Source: Jonesiaceae bacterium BS-20 (GTDB taxonomy: Bacteria; Actinomycetota; Actinomycetes; Actinomycetales; Cellulomonadaceae). Taken from it: a stretch of DNA of 64,000 bases. The translations under genes were made by a program, and so were the position numbers. Each line of letters starts with the position of its first letter. The first letter of the stretch is position 1. The stretch spans positions 1,860,001 to 1,924,000 of the forward strand of contig CP146203.1 in NCBI GenBank assembly GCA_039995105.1, read 5' to 3'. Under the pieces are notes generated by a model. That model saw nothing but the letters and a program-made list of their open reading frames with translations, was not told the DNA's origin and searched no databases. Positions 56,485 to 64,000 of the stretch are shown here, in pieces.

Positions 56485-56904
56485 GTTTCACACTCCCCTA
56501 CTTCGCTACGTATGACCACTTCATCGAATCGAACCTAAAAGTTGTTTGCCACGGTTGACCGTGTAACAAATACACAATACGCGAGTTCTTTGATCTCCAG
56601 CAGACACGACTGCCGGCACCGGGTGATACTTCAGTGTCCCAAAGCGTGAGGGGATGTGCGACACGGCCCCGCAACTCGAAGTGAGGTCAACCACACCCGA
56701 AGGGCTCGAGGCGCACGATGGGCCGGGCCCCCGCAGCCCCAGCCCGCCCGTGATTCAGCCCATGAATACGCCATTTTTCAACGTTTCTCCGCACCGCTTC
56801 TCAAGGCTGCGCACCTGACAGGCCGATGGTCCTAGTCGACCACTCATCCCATGAGTTATGTCACGTGATCCTGCAATCGTATTCATGGGACGTAAACTTT
56901 GATT
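56485..56904. other. Intergenic region, divergent promoters
   Basis: 420 nt between the metallophosphoesterase (leftward) and mqo (rightward). No credible gene. Two palindromes: CACGGT-TG-ACCGTG (56550-56563) and ACTCAT-CCC-ATGAGT (56842-56856), either of which could be an operator. mqo -10 is at 56893-56898. Confidence 0.6.
56893..56898 (+). promoter_or_regulatory. mqo -10 element
   Basis: TAAACT 6 nt before GTG 56905; no Shine-Dalgarno. It decides the start codon. Confidence 0.45.
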
Positions 56905-58404
56905 GTGGTGAATCAAAAGAAGGCAACCAAGCAAAACGTTGATGTCGTGCTTATTGGCGGCGGGGTCATGAGTGTCACTCTGGGAGCTCTGCTCCAGGAA
57001 TTAGAGCCGTCATGGACCATCCACCTGTACGAGCGCCTCGATAACCTCGCCTTGGAAAGTTCCGGGCCGTGGAACAACGCGGGTACGGGTCACGCTGCCC
57101 TCTGCGAACTCAACTACACGCCACAACGAGCTGACGGCTCCGTTGATATCACCAAGGCTGTCAAGATCTCAGATGAGTTCCAGCAGTCCCGTGAATTTTG
57201 GAACCACCTCATTGATACGGGCAAGATCCCGGCCCAGGACGCCTTCTTAGCGGCAACGCCCCACATGACCTTCGTGCACGGCCAAGAAAACGTTGAGTAC
57301 CTGCGGGCACGCCATCAAGCACTGACGGCAAGCTCAAACTTCACCGACCTTGAATTCAGCACGGACCCGGAAATCATCTCGCAGTGGGCCCCATTGCTCA
57401 CGCTTGACCGTTACGGTGACGAGCCAATTGCCGCGACCCGTGCAGCGCACGGCACTGACGTCAACTTTGGCCGGCTGACCCGGTCCATGGCTGACTATCT
57501 TGAAAAGAGCGGTGTGCAGATCCACACCAACCACGAGGTAACCAACCTCAAGCAGCGCGGCGATAAGTCTTGGGACCTCAAGGTAGTTAACCGCGGATGG
57601 AACGCCACAAGTCCTACCTCGAAGATCAATGCCAAGTTCGTATTTGTTGGCGCCGGGGGCGCCGCCCTACCGATTCTGCAAAAGGCGGGCATCCCCGAGA
57701 TCAAGGGCTACGGAGGGTTCCCCATCTCGGGAGTCTTCCTGCGCACAACTAACCCTGAAATCGTCTCGATGCACCAGGCCAAGGTTTACGGCAAGGCCTC
57801 CGTTGGCTCCCCACCCATGTCAGTGCCCCACCTAGACACGCGTGTTGTTGATGGCCAGACCTCCTTGTTGTTTGGACCGTACGCCGGCTTCTCTACCAAG
57901 TTTTTGAAGTCGGGTTCCTACCTTGATCTGTTCAAGTCCATCCGGCCGCACAATATCTGGACCATGATTTCGGTTGCCTTGGACAACATGAGCCTGACCA
58001 AATACCTCATGACCGAGGTGACAAAGTCCCCACTTGCGAAGTTCCGGGCACTCAAAGAGTTCATGCCCTCGGCAGACCCTAAGGACTGGGAGTTCATCAC
58101 CGCCGGACAACGCGTCCAAGTGATGAAGACAAAGGAAGGATCCCGAGGCGGAGTACTCGAGTTTGGCACCGAACTTGTGTCCTCAGCCGACGGCTCGATT
58201 GCGGGGCTCTTGGGTGCTTCCCCGGGTGCTTCGACCGCGGTTTCCGCGATGATCAAGCTCCTGAACGACTGCTTCCCGCAACACAGCCAGCAGTGGGACC
58301 GCAAGCTCCAGTCGATCATGCCTTCGATGTCGGTCGACCGCGCCGATGAACTCCTAGCGGAGCTTCAGTCGATCGGGGCTGGCCGCGGTAACGAACAGTT
58401 CTAG
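56905..58404 (+). CDS. mqo: Malate:quinone oxidoreductase
   Basis: Membrane-associated FAD enzyme that oxidises malate to oxaloacetate and feeds electrons to quinone. 499 residues. Rossmann VVLIGGGVMSVTLG, the family block GPWNNAGTGHAALCELNYTP, and closing GASPGASTAVSAM. Start: GTG 56905 (leaderless, 6 nt after TAAACT) or TTG 56899. Confidence 0.96.
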   Translation: MVNQKKATKQNVDVVLIGGGVMSVTLGALLQELEPSWTIHLYERLDNLALESSGPWNNAGTGHAALCELNYTPQRADGSVDITKAVKISDEFQQSREFWNHLIDTGKIPAQDAFLAATPHMTFVHGQENVEYLRARHQALTASSNFTDLEFSTDPEIISQWAPLLTLDRYGDEPIAATRAAHGTDVNFGRLTRSMADYLEKSGVQIHTNHEVTNLKQRGDKSWDLKVVNRGWNATSPTSKINAKFVFVGAGGAALPILQKAGIPEIKGYGGFPISGVFLRTTNPEIVSMHQAKVYGKASVGSPPMSVPHLDTRVVDGQTSLLFGPYAGFSTKFLKSGSYLDLFKSIRPHNIWTMISVALDNMSLTKYLMTEVTKSPLAKFRALKEFMPSADPKDWEFITAGQRVQVMKTKEGSRGGVLEFGTELVSSADGSIAGLLGASPGASTAVSAMIKLLNDCFPQHSQQWDRKLQSIMPSMSVDRADELLAELQSIGAGRGNEQF

Positions 58405-58465
58405 GAGCTCCTAGCCATTCTTCTACTGCCCCAAGTGGCGAATGCAACATTTGGGGCGTTCCAAG

Positions 58466-58471
58466 TAGACT
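58466..58471 (+). promoter_or_regulatory. -10 element of the aldo/keto reductase gene
   Basis: TAGACT 6 nt upstream of ATG 58478; no Shine-Dalgarno. Confidence 0.4.
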
Positions 58472-58477
58472 TGGGCG

Positions 58478-59467
58478 ATGCAAACAAGATCCACAACTCG
58501 TTTTTCAACCCCCCTCTCCGTAATCGGCCAAGGGTGCTGGCAACTAGGAGCTGACTGGGGCGATGTCGCCGAAGACACCGCCTTGGAAATTTTGTCCGCA
58601 GCACTTGATAATGGCGTCAATTTCCTAGACACCGCGGATGTTTACGGTGACGGTCGGTCTGAGAAGTTCATTGGCGCGCTCCTCAAGGAACGCGGCTGGG
58701 ACGGCGTTACCGTAGCAACGAAGATGGGCCGCCGGGCTGATCCGCACACCGCCGAGCAATACAATTTGGACAACTTCCGTCGTTGGAACGACCGCTCCCG
58801 TGAGAACCTCGGGGTAGACACCCTCGACCTCACCCAGTTGCACTGCCCACCCACCTCGGTCTACAGCGCGGACCAAACCTACGATGATCTCGACACCATG
58901 GTTGCTGAGGGCCGCATGAAGGCCTATGGCGTCTCGGTGGAAACCACCACTGAGGCCCTAGCCGCAATCGCACGCCCCAACGTTGCCAGCGTGCAAATTA
59001 TTGTCAATGCGTTCCGCCAAAAACCTCTCGAGCAGGTTCTGCCGGCAGCCAAGTCTGCGGGCGTAGCCATCATTGCCCGAGTTCCACTGGCATCGGGATT
59101 GTTGTCCGGGCGTTATGACCTCAACACCGAGTTCGCTGCAAACGATCACCGCAACTTTAACCGTAAGGGCGAAGCCTTTGATGTCGGTGAAACCTTTGCG
59201 GGTGTTCCCTATGAGATCGGCGTCGCGGCCGCTGCCGACTTCAGCAAAATTGTTGAGCTGCCGGGGGCGACCTCGGCGCAGCGGGCACTGCGCTGGGTCA
59301 TTGACCAGCAAGGGATCACCACCGTAATCCCCGGGGCGTCCTCACCCGCTCAAGCACTCGCTAATGCGCAGGCCGCCAGCCAAGACTCGTTGACCGCTAA
59401 GCAGCTTGCCGCGATCACGGATCTGTACAACACCAAGATAGCCAGCCACCTCAATACCCGCTGGTAA
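58478..59467 (+). CDS. Aldo/keto reductase
   Basis: 329 residues, NADPH-dependent (beta/alpha)8 barrel. Catalytic Asp/Tyr pair in FLDTADVYGDGRSE, Lys in ATKMGR; the catalytic His position reads QLHCPP. NADP region LRWVIDQQGITTVIPGAS. Substrate unknown. Ends at the hairpin shared with tdk. Confidence 0.92.
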   Translation: MQTRSTTRFSTPLSVIGQGCWQLGADWGDVAEDTALEILSAALDNGVNFLDTADVYGDGRSEKFIGALLKERGWDGVTVATKMGRRADPHTAEQYNLDNFRRWNDRSRENLGVDTLDLTQLHCPPTSVYSADQTYDDLDTMVAEGRMKAYGVSVETTTEALAAIARPNVASVQIIVNAFRQKPLEQVLPAAKSAGVAIIARVPLASGLLSGRYDLNTEFAANDHRNFNRKGEAFDVGETFAGVPYEIGVAAAADFSKIVELPGATSAQRALRWVIDQQGITTVIPGASSPAQALANAQAASQDSLTAKQLAAITDLYNTKIASHLNTRW

Positions 59468-59496
59468 AACCAACCTCGGGATTCCAAGTGTGAGCC

Positions 59497-59530
59497 GCCC
59501 GGTAGCAAAGGAACTCCTTTGCTACCGGGC
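59497..59530. terminator. Bidirectional hairpin between AKR and tdk genes
   Basis: 16-bp perfect stem (59497-59512 with 59515-59530) with a minimal loop. Convergent genes on both sides. No long U-tract. Confidence 0.7.
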
Positions 59531-59577
59531 AGATTCACGTGCCAGATTCCCTAGTCAGGGTTGGCATGAGTCTCCCG

Positions 59578-60186
59578 TTACAGGTCGAGCTGCCCGCTGG
59601 ACTCACGCAGGTAGCAGCGCGCACACAGCGACTCATAGGTCACCGCTACGCCATCGATAGCAACCTGTGCACCGGTAAAGACAAACTTGCCGTCTGCGGC
59701 CCGGGCATTAAACACAGCTTTGCGTCCGCAGCGGCAAATTGTTTTCAGCTCTTCGAGGCTGTGTGAGATTTCGAGGAGACGCCGGCTACCCGGGAACGCC
59801 GCGGTGAGGAAGTCGGTTCGGATGCCGTAGCAAATCACGGGGATGTCGTCCAAGACCGCAATGCGCAGGAGGTCGTTGACCTGCTCGGCCGTCAAAAATT
59901 GGGACTCGTCAATGAGTAGGCAGGACACGTCCTTGCCGGTCTCCGCCTGAACGTTTGCGCGATGCTCTTGAAAAACAGTACGCGCATTGTCCTGCTCTGC
60001 CAACAGGTAATCAACGTCGCGGTCCACACCCAACCGCGACAAGATTGCGCGTCCTGCCTTTGAATCAATCCCCGGCTTGGCCAGCAAGACCCGGTGCCCG
60101 CGTTCCTCATAGTTGAACGCAGCTTGCAACAGCGATGTGCTCTTACCCGAGTTCATTGCGCCGTAGCGGAAGTACAGTTTTGCCAT
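59578..60186 (-). CDS. tdk: Thymidine kinase
   Basis: Type II thymidine kinase, 202 residues: P-loop GAMNSGKST, Mg-binding DESQF, zinc site cysteines CRC and CARC, lasso region VAIDGVAVTYES. Salvages thymidine to dTMP. GAGGAG 6 nt upstream. Confidence 0.96.
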   Translation of the reverse strand: MAKLYFRYGAMNSGKSTSLLQAAFNYEERGHRVLLAKPGIDSKAGRAILSRLGVDRDVDYLLAEQDNARTVFQEHRANVQAETGKDVSCLLIDESQFLTAEQVNDLLRIAVLDDIPVICYGIRTDFLTAAFPGSRRLLEISHSLEELKTICRCGRKAVFNARAADGKFVFTGAQVAIDGVAVTYESLCARCYLRESSGQLDL

Positions 60187-60435
60187 TACATTCTCCTCAA
60201 GTGCCCCGCCAATTATAGGGGGCTGCCCACACCTAGTCCGGGTATCTACCCGCCAATGCGCGCTAGGTGTGATTACTTTGGCATGATCTGTGTCCTGAGC
60301 GCATACCTGCCAACCTCAACACTGTCCTTCCGGCAACCATGGCCGCTTCCAGGCAGCGCGGCTCTCTCAGTGCGAGCACGTCCTAGGTCCGTGAGCCCGC
60401 TCCACACAACCTTGATGGGCGGCTAAGGTAAAGGC

Positions 60436-61110
60436 ATGGCTTTAGAACTTAACCGGGACGCCATCGTGTGGTCCCGCACCGGAACCCCAACCAAACCGCT
60501 CGTCATCCTCATGCACGGGCTTGGCTCCCATGAGCAAGACCTCGCTGACCTAGGAGACTTTTTCCCTAAGTCCTTCGCAACCGCGAGCCTGCGCGGCCCT
60601 CTTGAACAGATGGGTGGGTATGCCTGGTTCTCCCCCGGCGCGCACACCGGCGCAAGCCAAGACGCGGCCACGGAAATGGCTGATGCAACTGCGGCGGTCC
60701 TGGACTGGATCGATAACCACATCGACCCGGAAACCCCAATTGTTCCGCTCGGGTTTTCCCAGGGCGGGGCGATGGTCAGCCACCTGTTGCGCACGCGGCC
60801 CAGCAGGTTCATTGGTGGGGTCATGCTCTCCGGGTTTATTGGCCCCGAGCCTCTTGCTTCCGATCCTGAGTTCCAGGTTGCGCAATTACCGATTTTCATT
60901 GGCCGCGGCGACCAGGATCCGGTCATTCCCTTGGATCGTTTTGAGTACGCTTCCGATTGGCTTCACGAGCGCAGCTTGCTGACCGAGGTTGTCTATAACG
61001 GCATGGCTCACTCCGTTTGCCACCCCGAGGTGGTCAACGTTGCAAAGTTTTTGGAGTTCACCATCTCCGGAGACAACGACGCGTTTGCCGCGTTTACGCA
61101 GCGGGACTAA
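60436..61110 (+). CDS. Alpha/beta hydrolase, carboxylesterase/phospholipase family
   Basis: 224 residues. Nucleophile elbow GFSQGG, oxyanion MHGLGSHE, catalytic Asp in GDQDPVIP and His in MAHSV. Resembles YpfH/LysoPL-type esterases. TAAGGT lies 6 nt upstream of the ATG, and AAAGG 1-5 nt upstream is too close for a good ribosome site. Confidence 0.9.
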   Translation: MALELNRDAIVWSRTGTPTKPLVILMHGLGSHEQDLADLGDFFPKSFATASLRGPLEQMGGYAWFSPGAHTGASQDAATEMADATAAVLDWIDNHIDPETPIVPLGFSQGGAMVSHLLRTRPSRFIGGVMLSGFIGPEPLASDPEFQVAQLPIFIGRGDQDPVIPLDRFEYASDWLHERSLLTEVVYNGMAHSVCHPEVVNVAKFLEFTISGDNDAFAAFTQRD

Positions 61111-61143
61111 TCGGGGTCCAAACGGGGCGAGTTAGCCCACCGG

Positions 61144-61800
61144 TCATAGATTGAACTCGTTTGCTGCGGGTTTTTCAATCGTGTTGGTTCCCAACGATTG
61201 CATGAACGTTGGGCCCGTGCTTGCCAAGGTTGCTTGGTAGTCACGGGCCCACGTTGCAAATGGGGAATGGGACAGCGATTCGTTTGAGAACCTCTTGTCC
61301 TCGGTAACCTCCGAGGTACAAAAGGACGGGATACTCAAGTCCGTTACCGGGCCGGAGCGTTCACATTCGGCAACAATGAGGGGCTTATTTTGACCGCCAA
61401 AGACGTCGATCACCCATCCGTCCGCTCCCAGCCACAAGGCGTAGCGGTTCTTGATGATGGGGTCACCGCCCAACCGGAGCATGTTGAGACCAACGTTCAG
61501 ATCGATCTCACGTTCAGCCTCATACCGGGTCCCGCCATTCATGGGCCCCTTGACTGTGATCGCACAGAAATCAAAAGCATTCGCGTGCTCTTCAAGGATC
61601 TCAGCGATATTCTCGGAGCCGGTCATTTCCAGCCGTACCCCTGGGCCTTGGGCGCGTACCCTAATAGCGTGCCCCTGATTGGCTAAGTAGTAGTTCTGGA
61701 CAATCAGATTGGGGGTGGGGTCCTCAAGGACCACCGCCGGAAGGCTCTGGACGTAGAACCTGCGTTCAAACTCAAAGTCTCCGTAACCTTGGTCGCCCAT
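61144..61800 (-). CDS. CYTH-domain protein (triphosphatase-like)
   Basis: 218 residues. CYTH pattern: FEFERRF (ExExK-like, here Arg), IRVRAQG, ITVKGP, RYEAERE, KNRYAL, WVIDVFGG, AECER. Tunnel-fold proteins cleave triphosphates or bind polyphosphate. The last 60 residues extend past the domain and are unassigned. GGGAG before the ATG. Confidence 0.78.
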   Translation of the reverse strand: MGDQGYGDFEFERRFYVQSLPAVVLEDPTPNLIVQNYYLANQGHAIRVRAQGPGVRLEMTGSENIAEILEEHANAFDFCAITVKGPMNGGTRYEAEREIDLNVGLNMLRLGGDPIIKNRYALWLGADGWVIDVFGGQNKPLIVAECERSGPVTDLSIPSFCTSEVTEDKRFSNESLSHSPFATWARDYQATLASTGPTFMQSLGTNTIEKPAANEFNL

Positions 61801-61852
61801 AAGCCTCTCCCTATGTGTGTGCCGCGCTGCCTAACGCCAACTTATCAGTAAT

Positions 61853-61889
61853 CAGATGCCCCGCAGCGCTTGGCGTTGCGGGGCATCTG
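61853..61889 (-). terminator. Hairpin downstream of the deaminase gene
   Basis: 13-bp perfect stem (61853-61865 with 61877-61889), 11-nt loop. It lies between the deaminase stop and the CYTH gene. Confidence 0.7.
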
Positions 61890-61935
61890 TGAAACTTCAG
61901 TCCCACGACCGTAGTTTGTGGGCCAGGTGGCTACA

Positions 61936-62964
61936 TCACCACTGGTAGTTGGCTACGTACTCATCAATCTGCGCAATGAATGCTGCCTTTTCTTCATCGC
62001 TAATCCAGCTCACTTCAAATGAGTTCTTAGCAAGCTGAATCATCTGTTCGGTGGTTGCCCCCGAGTGAGCTGCAAGGTCAACAAAGTTCTTGCCAACGTA
62101 GCCGCCAAAGTAGGCTGGGTCGTCCGAGTTCAAGGTGACTTTGACGCCCTGGTCTAGAAGTTCAAGGATTTCCTTGGACTTCATGTCCTCGGTGACAAAG
62201 GAGTTCGAAACGGGGCACGTGGTCAGTCCCAGGCCGCGGCGCTTTACTTCAGCAACGAGTGCCGGGTTCTCAACAATGTTAGTTCCGTGATCAATGCGGT
62301 CTACCGCGATGTCCTCGATTACTTGGCGAATGTTTTCAATTGACTGATCCTGGTCAATGTCGCAGTGCATGGTCAACTTGAAGCCGGCTGCACGGGCATC
62401 CGCAAATACCTGGGTGAACTTGGCAGGCGGGTTGGCACGCTCGTCCGAGTCCAAACCAACGCCAAGGATCAGGTCCTTGTATGGCAGGGCTGCGGCCAGG
62501 GTTTCTGCCGCGCTTTCTGCGGAGAAGTCACGCAGGAAGCACATGATGAGCGCCGCGCTGATACCTACCTCAGCAGCGTCAACGGCCGCCCGGTGGTAGC
62601 CCTTGACGACGGCCTCAAACGGTACACCGCGGCTGGTGTGTGCCTGCGGGTCAAAGAACATCTCAACGCGCTTGACGCCGTCCTGTGCTACCCGCTTGAA
62701 GTAAGCGGTTCCAAGATCATAGAAGTCCTGCTCCGTCTGCAGCACGTTCATTGCCGGGTAGTACACCGCAAGGAAGGATGTCAGGTCATTGAACCGGTAG
62801 CTTGCCTCAACCTCGGCAATGGTCTTTTGTTCAAGTTCAATGTTGTTGCGAGCCGCGAGCTTAAGCTTGAGCTCGGGTTCCAAAGTCCCCTCCGCGTGCA
62901 GGTGCAGCTCTGCCTTTGGCAGGTTTGTGAGGAAGTCTGCGGTAGGAACGTTAGGTATGGGCAC
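61936..62964 (-). CDS. add: Adenosine/adenine deaminase family protein with altered catalytic motif
   Basis: 342 residues, metal-dependent amidohydrolase barrel. Metal ligands HLH (AELHLHAEG), IDHG and NSDDPAYFGGY are kept; FFDPQAHTSRG and VGLDSDE fit the adenine-deaminase branch better than classical Add. The HAGE motif, whose Glu protonates the purine, reads HCDI (TMHCDIDQDQ). The His is kept, the Glu position is Ile. Activity and substrate are therefore uncertain. GTG 62964 with GGAG upstream. Confidence 0.85.
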   Translation of the reverse strand: MPIPNVPTADFLTNLPKAELHLHAEGTLEPELKLKLAARNNIELEQKTIAEVEASYRFNDLTSFLAVYYPAMNVLQTEQDFYDLGTAYFKRVAQDGVKRVEMFFDPQAHTSRGVPFEAVVKGYHRAAVDAAEVGISAALIMCFLRDFSAESAAETLAAALPYKDLILGVGLDSDERANPPAKFTQVFADARAAGFKLTMHCDIDQDQSIENIRQVIEDIAVDRIDHGTNIVENPALVAEVKRRGLGLTTCPVSNSFVTEDMKSKEILELLDQGVKVTLNSDDPAYFGGYVGKNFVDLAAHSGATTEQMIQLAKNSFEVSWISDEEKAAFIAQIDEYVANYQW

Positions 62965-63144
62965 GTTTTTCTCCTTCTATGGGCAACAGTGGCAGGCTAA
63001 ACTGCCTAACCACAAGCCTAGTCAACGAGCATCGGTAGTGAAAATTCTTTGACCATGATCGGTTGCTCTGGTTGCATGTCACGTTTGCATTGGCTTTCCG
63101 ATGCCCCACAACGTTGGCACGGGTGCCCTGATTTCCGGCTTGGA

Positions 63145-63537
63145 CTAGTCCTGGGCGACGTCACCGTCGAGGTAAAACCAGTGGCCATCTTGGCGGACAA
63201 AGCGACTGGTTTCGCTCAGTGCGCCGCGTTCGGTTCCCACTTTATAGTGGGCTCTGAAGGTTACGGTCCCGGTCGTGTCCGTTTCTTGTCCCCGTGCGGT
63301 GTCAAGAATCCGTAGCCGAGTCCAAATCTGATCTGGGTCAATGTCAAGATCAGCCGGTGCGGTCGAGGAATGCCAGCTGCGTCCAAGGTAGGCCACATCC
63401 CCCAGCGCGAATGCGGTGTATCTCGAACGCATGAGAGCAACGGCTGTGGGGGCCGGGTGCCCACCGAGAATGGGTCCGCAGCAAGTCTGCAGGTCCTGCC
63501 CGGTTCCGCACGGGCATTGAGTCAAGGCAAGTTCCAT
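63145..63537 (-). CDS. YchJ family protein (UPF0225) with SEC-C zinc motif
   Basis: 130 residues. N-terminal SEC-C-type cysteines CPCGTGQ ... CC, then the YchJ fold (ALMRSRYTAFALGD, TVTFRAHYK). Function unknown; often linked with metal or stress. GATACT 6 nt before ATG 63537; leaderless candidate. Confidence 0.88.
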   Translation of the reverse strand: MELALTQCPCGTGQDLQTCCGPILGGHPAPTAVALMRSRYTAFALGDVAYLGRSWHSSTAPADLDIDPDQIWTRLRILDTARGQETDTTGTVTFRAHYKVGTERGALSETSRFVRQDGHWFYLDGDVAQD

Positions 63538-63569
63538 ATCTTAAGTATCCAACACACCTTCACTTTTAG

Positions 63570-63599
63570 TTGGCCCGGGTTTGGCAATGCCCGTATGAT
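63570..63599 (+). promoter_or_regulatory. mgtE promoter
   Basis: TTGGCC (63570-63575), 18-nt spacer, TATGAT (63594-63599), about 50 nt before the start codon. No M-box magnesium riboswitch fits in this short leader. Confidence 0.55.
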
Positions 63600-63649
63600 C
63601 AAAAATGGCCAGGTTGACTTCCAGGAGACACCATCGAAGGGAGCGACCA

Positions 63650-64000
63650 ATGGTACGCACCGAACTCCAGCACGACCTCACTGCGTTGCTTCGAAGCCAA
63701 GATCTGACCGGATCAGCAGTTTTGCTTTCACGGTACACAACGGTTGAGATTGCAACGGTTCTAGAACATCTCCAAGCGGTTGATCGAGCCGTAGCATTCC
63801 GGTTACTTTCCAAAGACCGGGCCATGTCTGTGTTTGAGGCTTTTGATGCAGCGATTCAAAGCGAACTCTCGGAAAACCTAGCCGATCACGAGGTCACGGG
63901 GCTTTTCGATGCTCTGCACCCGGACGACCGCGTGGCCCTGATGGACGAGATGCCCGCCAAGGTTGCCTCACGGCTCATGCGTACCCTTTCCCCGCAAAAG
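63650..64000 (+). CDS. mgtE: Magnesium transporter MgtE, N-terminal part (runs off the window)
   Basis: 117 codons visible, no stop. N-terminal MgtE domain pattern (TVEIATVLEHLQAVDRAVAFRLLSKDRAMSVFEAF is the superhelical region; LHPDDRVALMDEMPA). CBS and membrane domains would follow beyond the edge. GGGAG 6-7 nt before the ATG. The last codons read TLSPQK. Confidence 0.85.
   Translation, partial: MVRTELQHDLTALLRSQDLTGSAVLLSRYTTVEIATVLEHLQAVDRAVAFRLLSKDRAMSVFEAFDAAIQSELSENLADHEVTGLFDALHPDDRVALMDEMPAKVASRLMRTLSPQK

Noticed and set aside
63018-63200. Small minus-strand frame with three cysteines, overlapping the YchJ gene end
   Set aside because: Overlaps a real gene in another frame, has no ribosome site or -10, and the Cys pattern is incomplete.
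63540-63649. Magnesium riboswitch (M-box) before mgtE
   Set aside because: The leader is about 45 nt from the promoter, too short for an M-box.

Overview
The window reads as chromosomal DNA from an actinomycete (Actinomycetota), probably a mid-GC member of the Actinomycetales/Micrococcales group. The genus cannot be read from the sequence. The support is gene order: lepA-hemW ... hrcA-dnaJ-rsmE-HIT-phoH-ybeY-corC-era-leuA-recO-uppS ... zur-glyS and rpsT-holA-comEC-comEA-degV-leuS are classic actinobacterial strings. Actinobacterial signature families are also present (DUF3097, a type 2 leuA with a leucine leader peptide, and LRV-domain membrane proteins). Many start codons lack a Shine-Dalgarno sequence but have a -10 hexamer 6-7 nt upstream, as expected for leaderless mRNAs. 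No tRNA, rRNA, CRISPR array, insertion sequence or prophage was seen.

Layout. 0-6 kb: glyS, then a zinc-uptake operon (znuA-znuC-znuB-zur plus a DedA-type membrane protein). 6-9.3 kb: a copper-resistance island (csoR, a broken copA, a tiny membrane-peptide gene, copZ) with two CsoR operators. 9.4-25 kb: the housekeeping block on the minus strand (uppS, recO, leuA with its leader, two LRV-domain membrane proteins, era, corC, ybeY, phoH, HIT, rsmE, dnaJ, hrcA with CIRCE). 25-33.3 kb: a DUF3097 protein, a Gln/Pro-rich membrane protein, an O-acyltransferase, hemW, lepA and a PemK-like gene. 33.5-41.5 kb: rpsT, a YtrA-type GntR/ABC efflux operon, holA, comEC, comEA, degV. 41.6-48.5 kb: a lipoprotein and a three-gene SMC-like operon (jetA-jetB-jetC, Wadjet/MksBEF class) with no jetD nuclease. 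48.6-56.5 kb: leuS, a VKOR-family protein, and an operon of a membrane-anchored metallophosphoesterase, an MntR-like regulator and an MFS exporter. 56.9-64 kb: mqo, an aldo/keto reductase, tdk, an esterase, a CYTH protein, a deaminase, a YchJ-family protein and the start of mgtE.

Most notable: copA is split by an apparent 2-nt deletion and also has the SEHP histidine changed to proline. The Jet/Mks operon lacks its nuclease gene. The leuA leader encodes four consecutive leucine codons and could fold as a pseudoknot. Two neighbouring membrane proteins share the same roughly 60-residue LRV domain at opposite ends. A deaminase lacks the catalytic HAGE glutamate. Metal homeostasis is a recurring theme (Zur/zinc, CsoR/copper, MntR/manganese, MgtE/magnesium).
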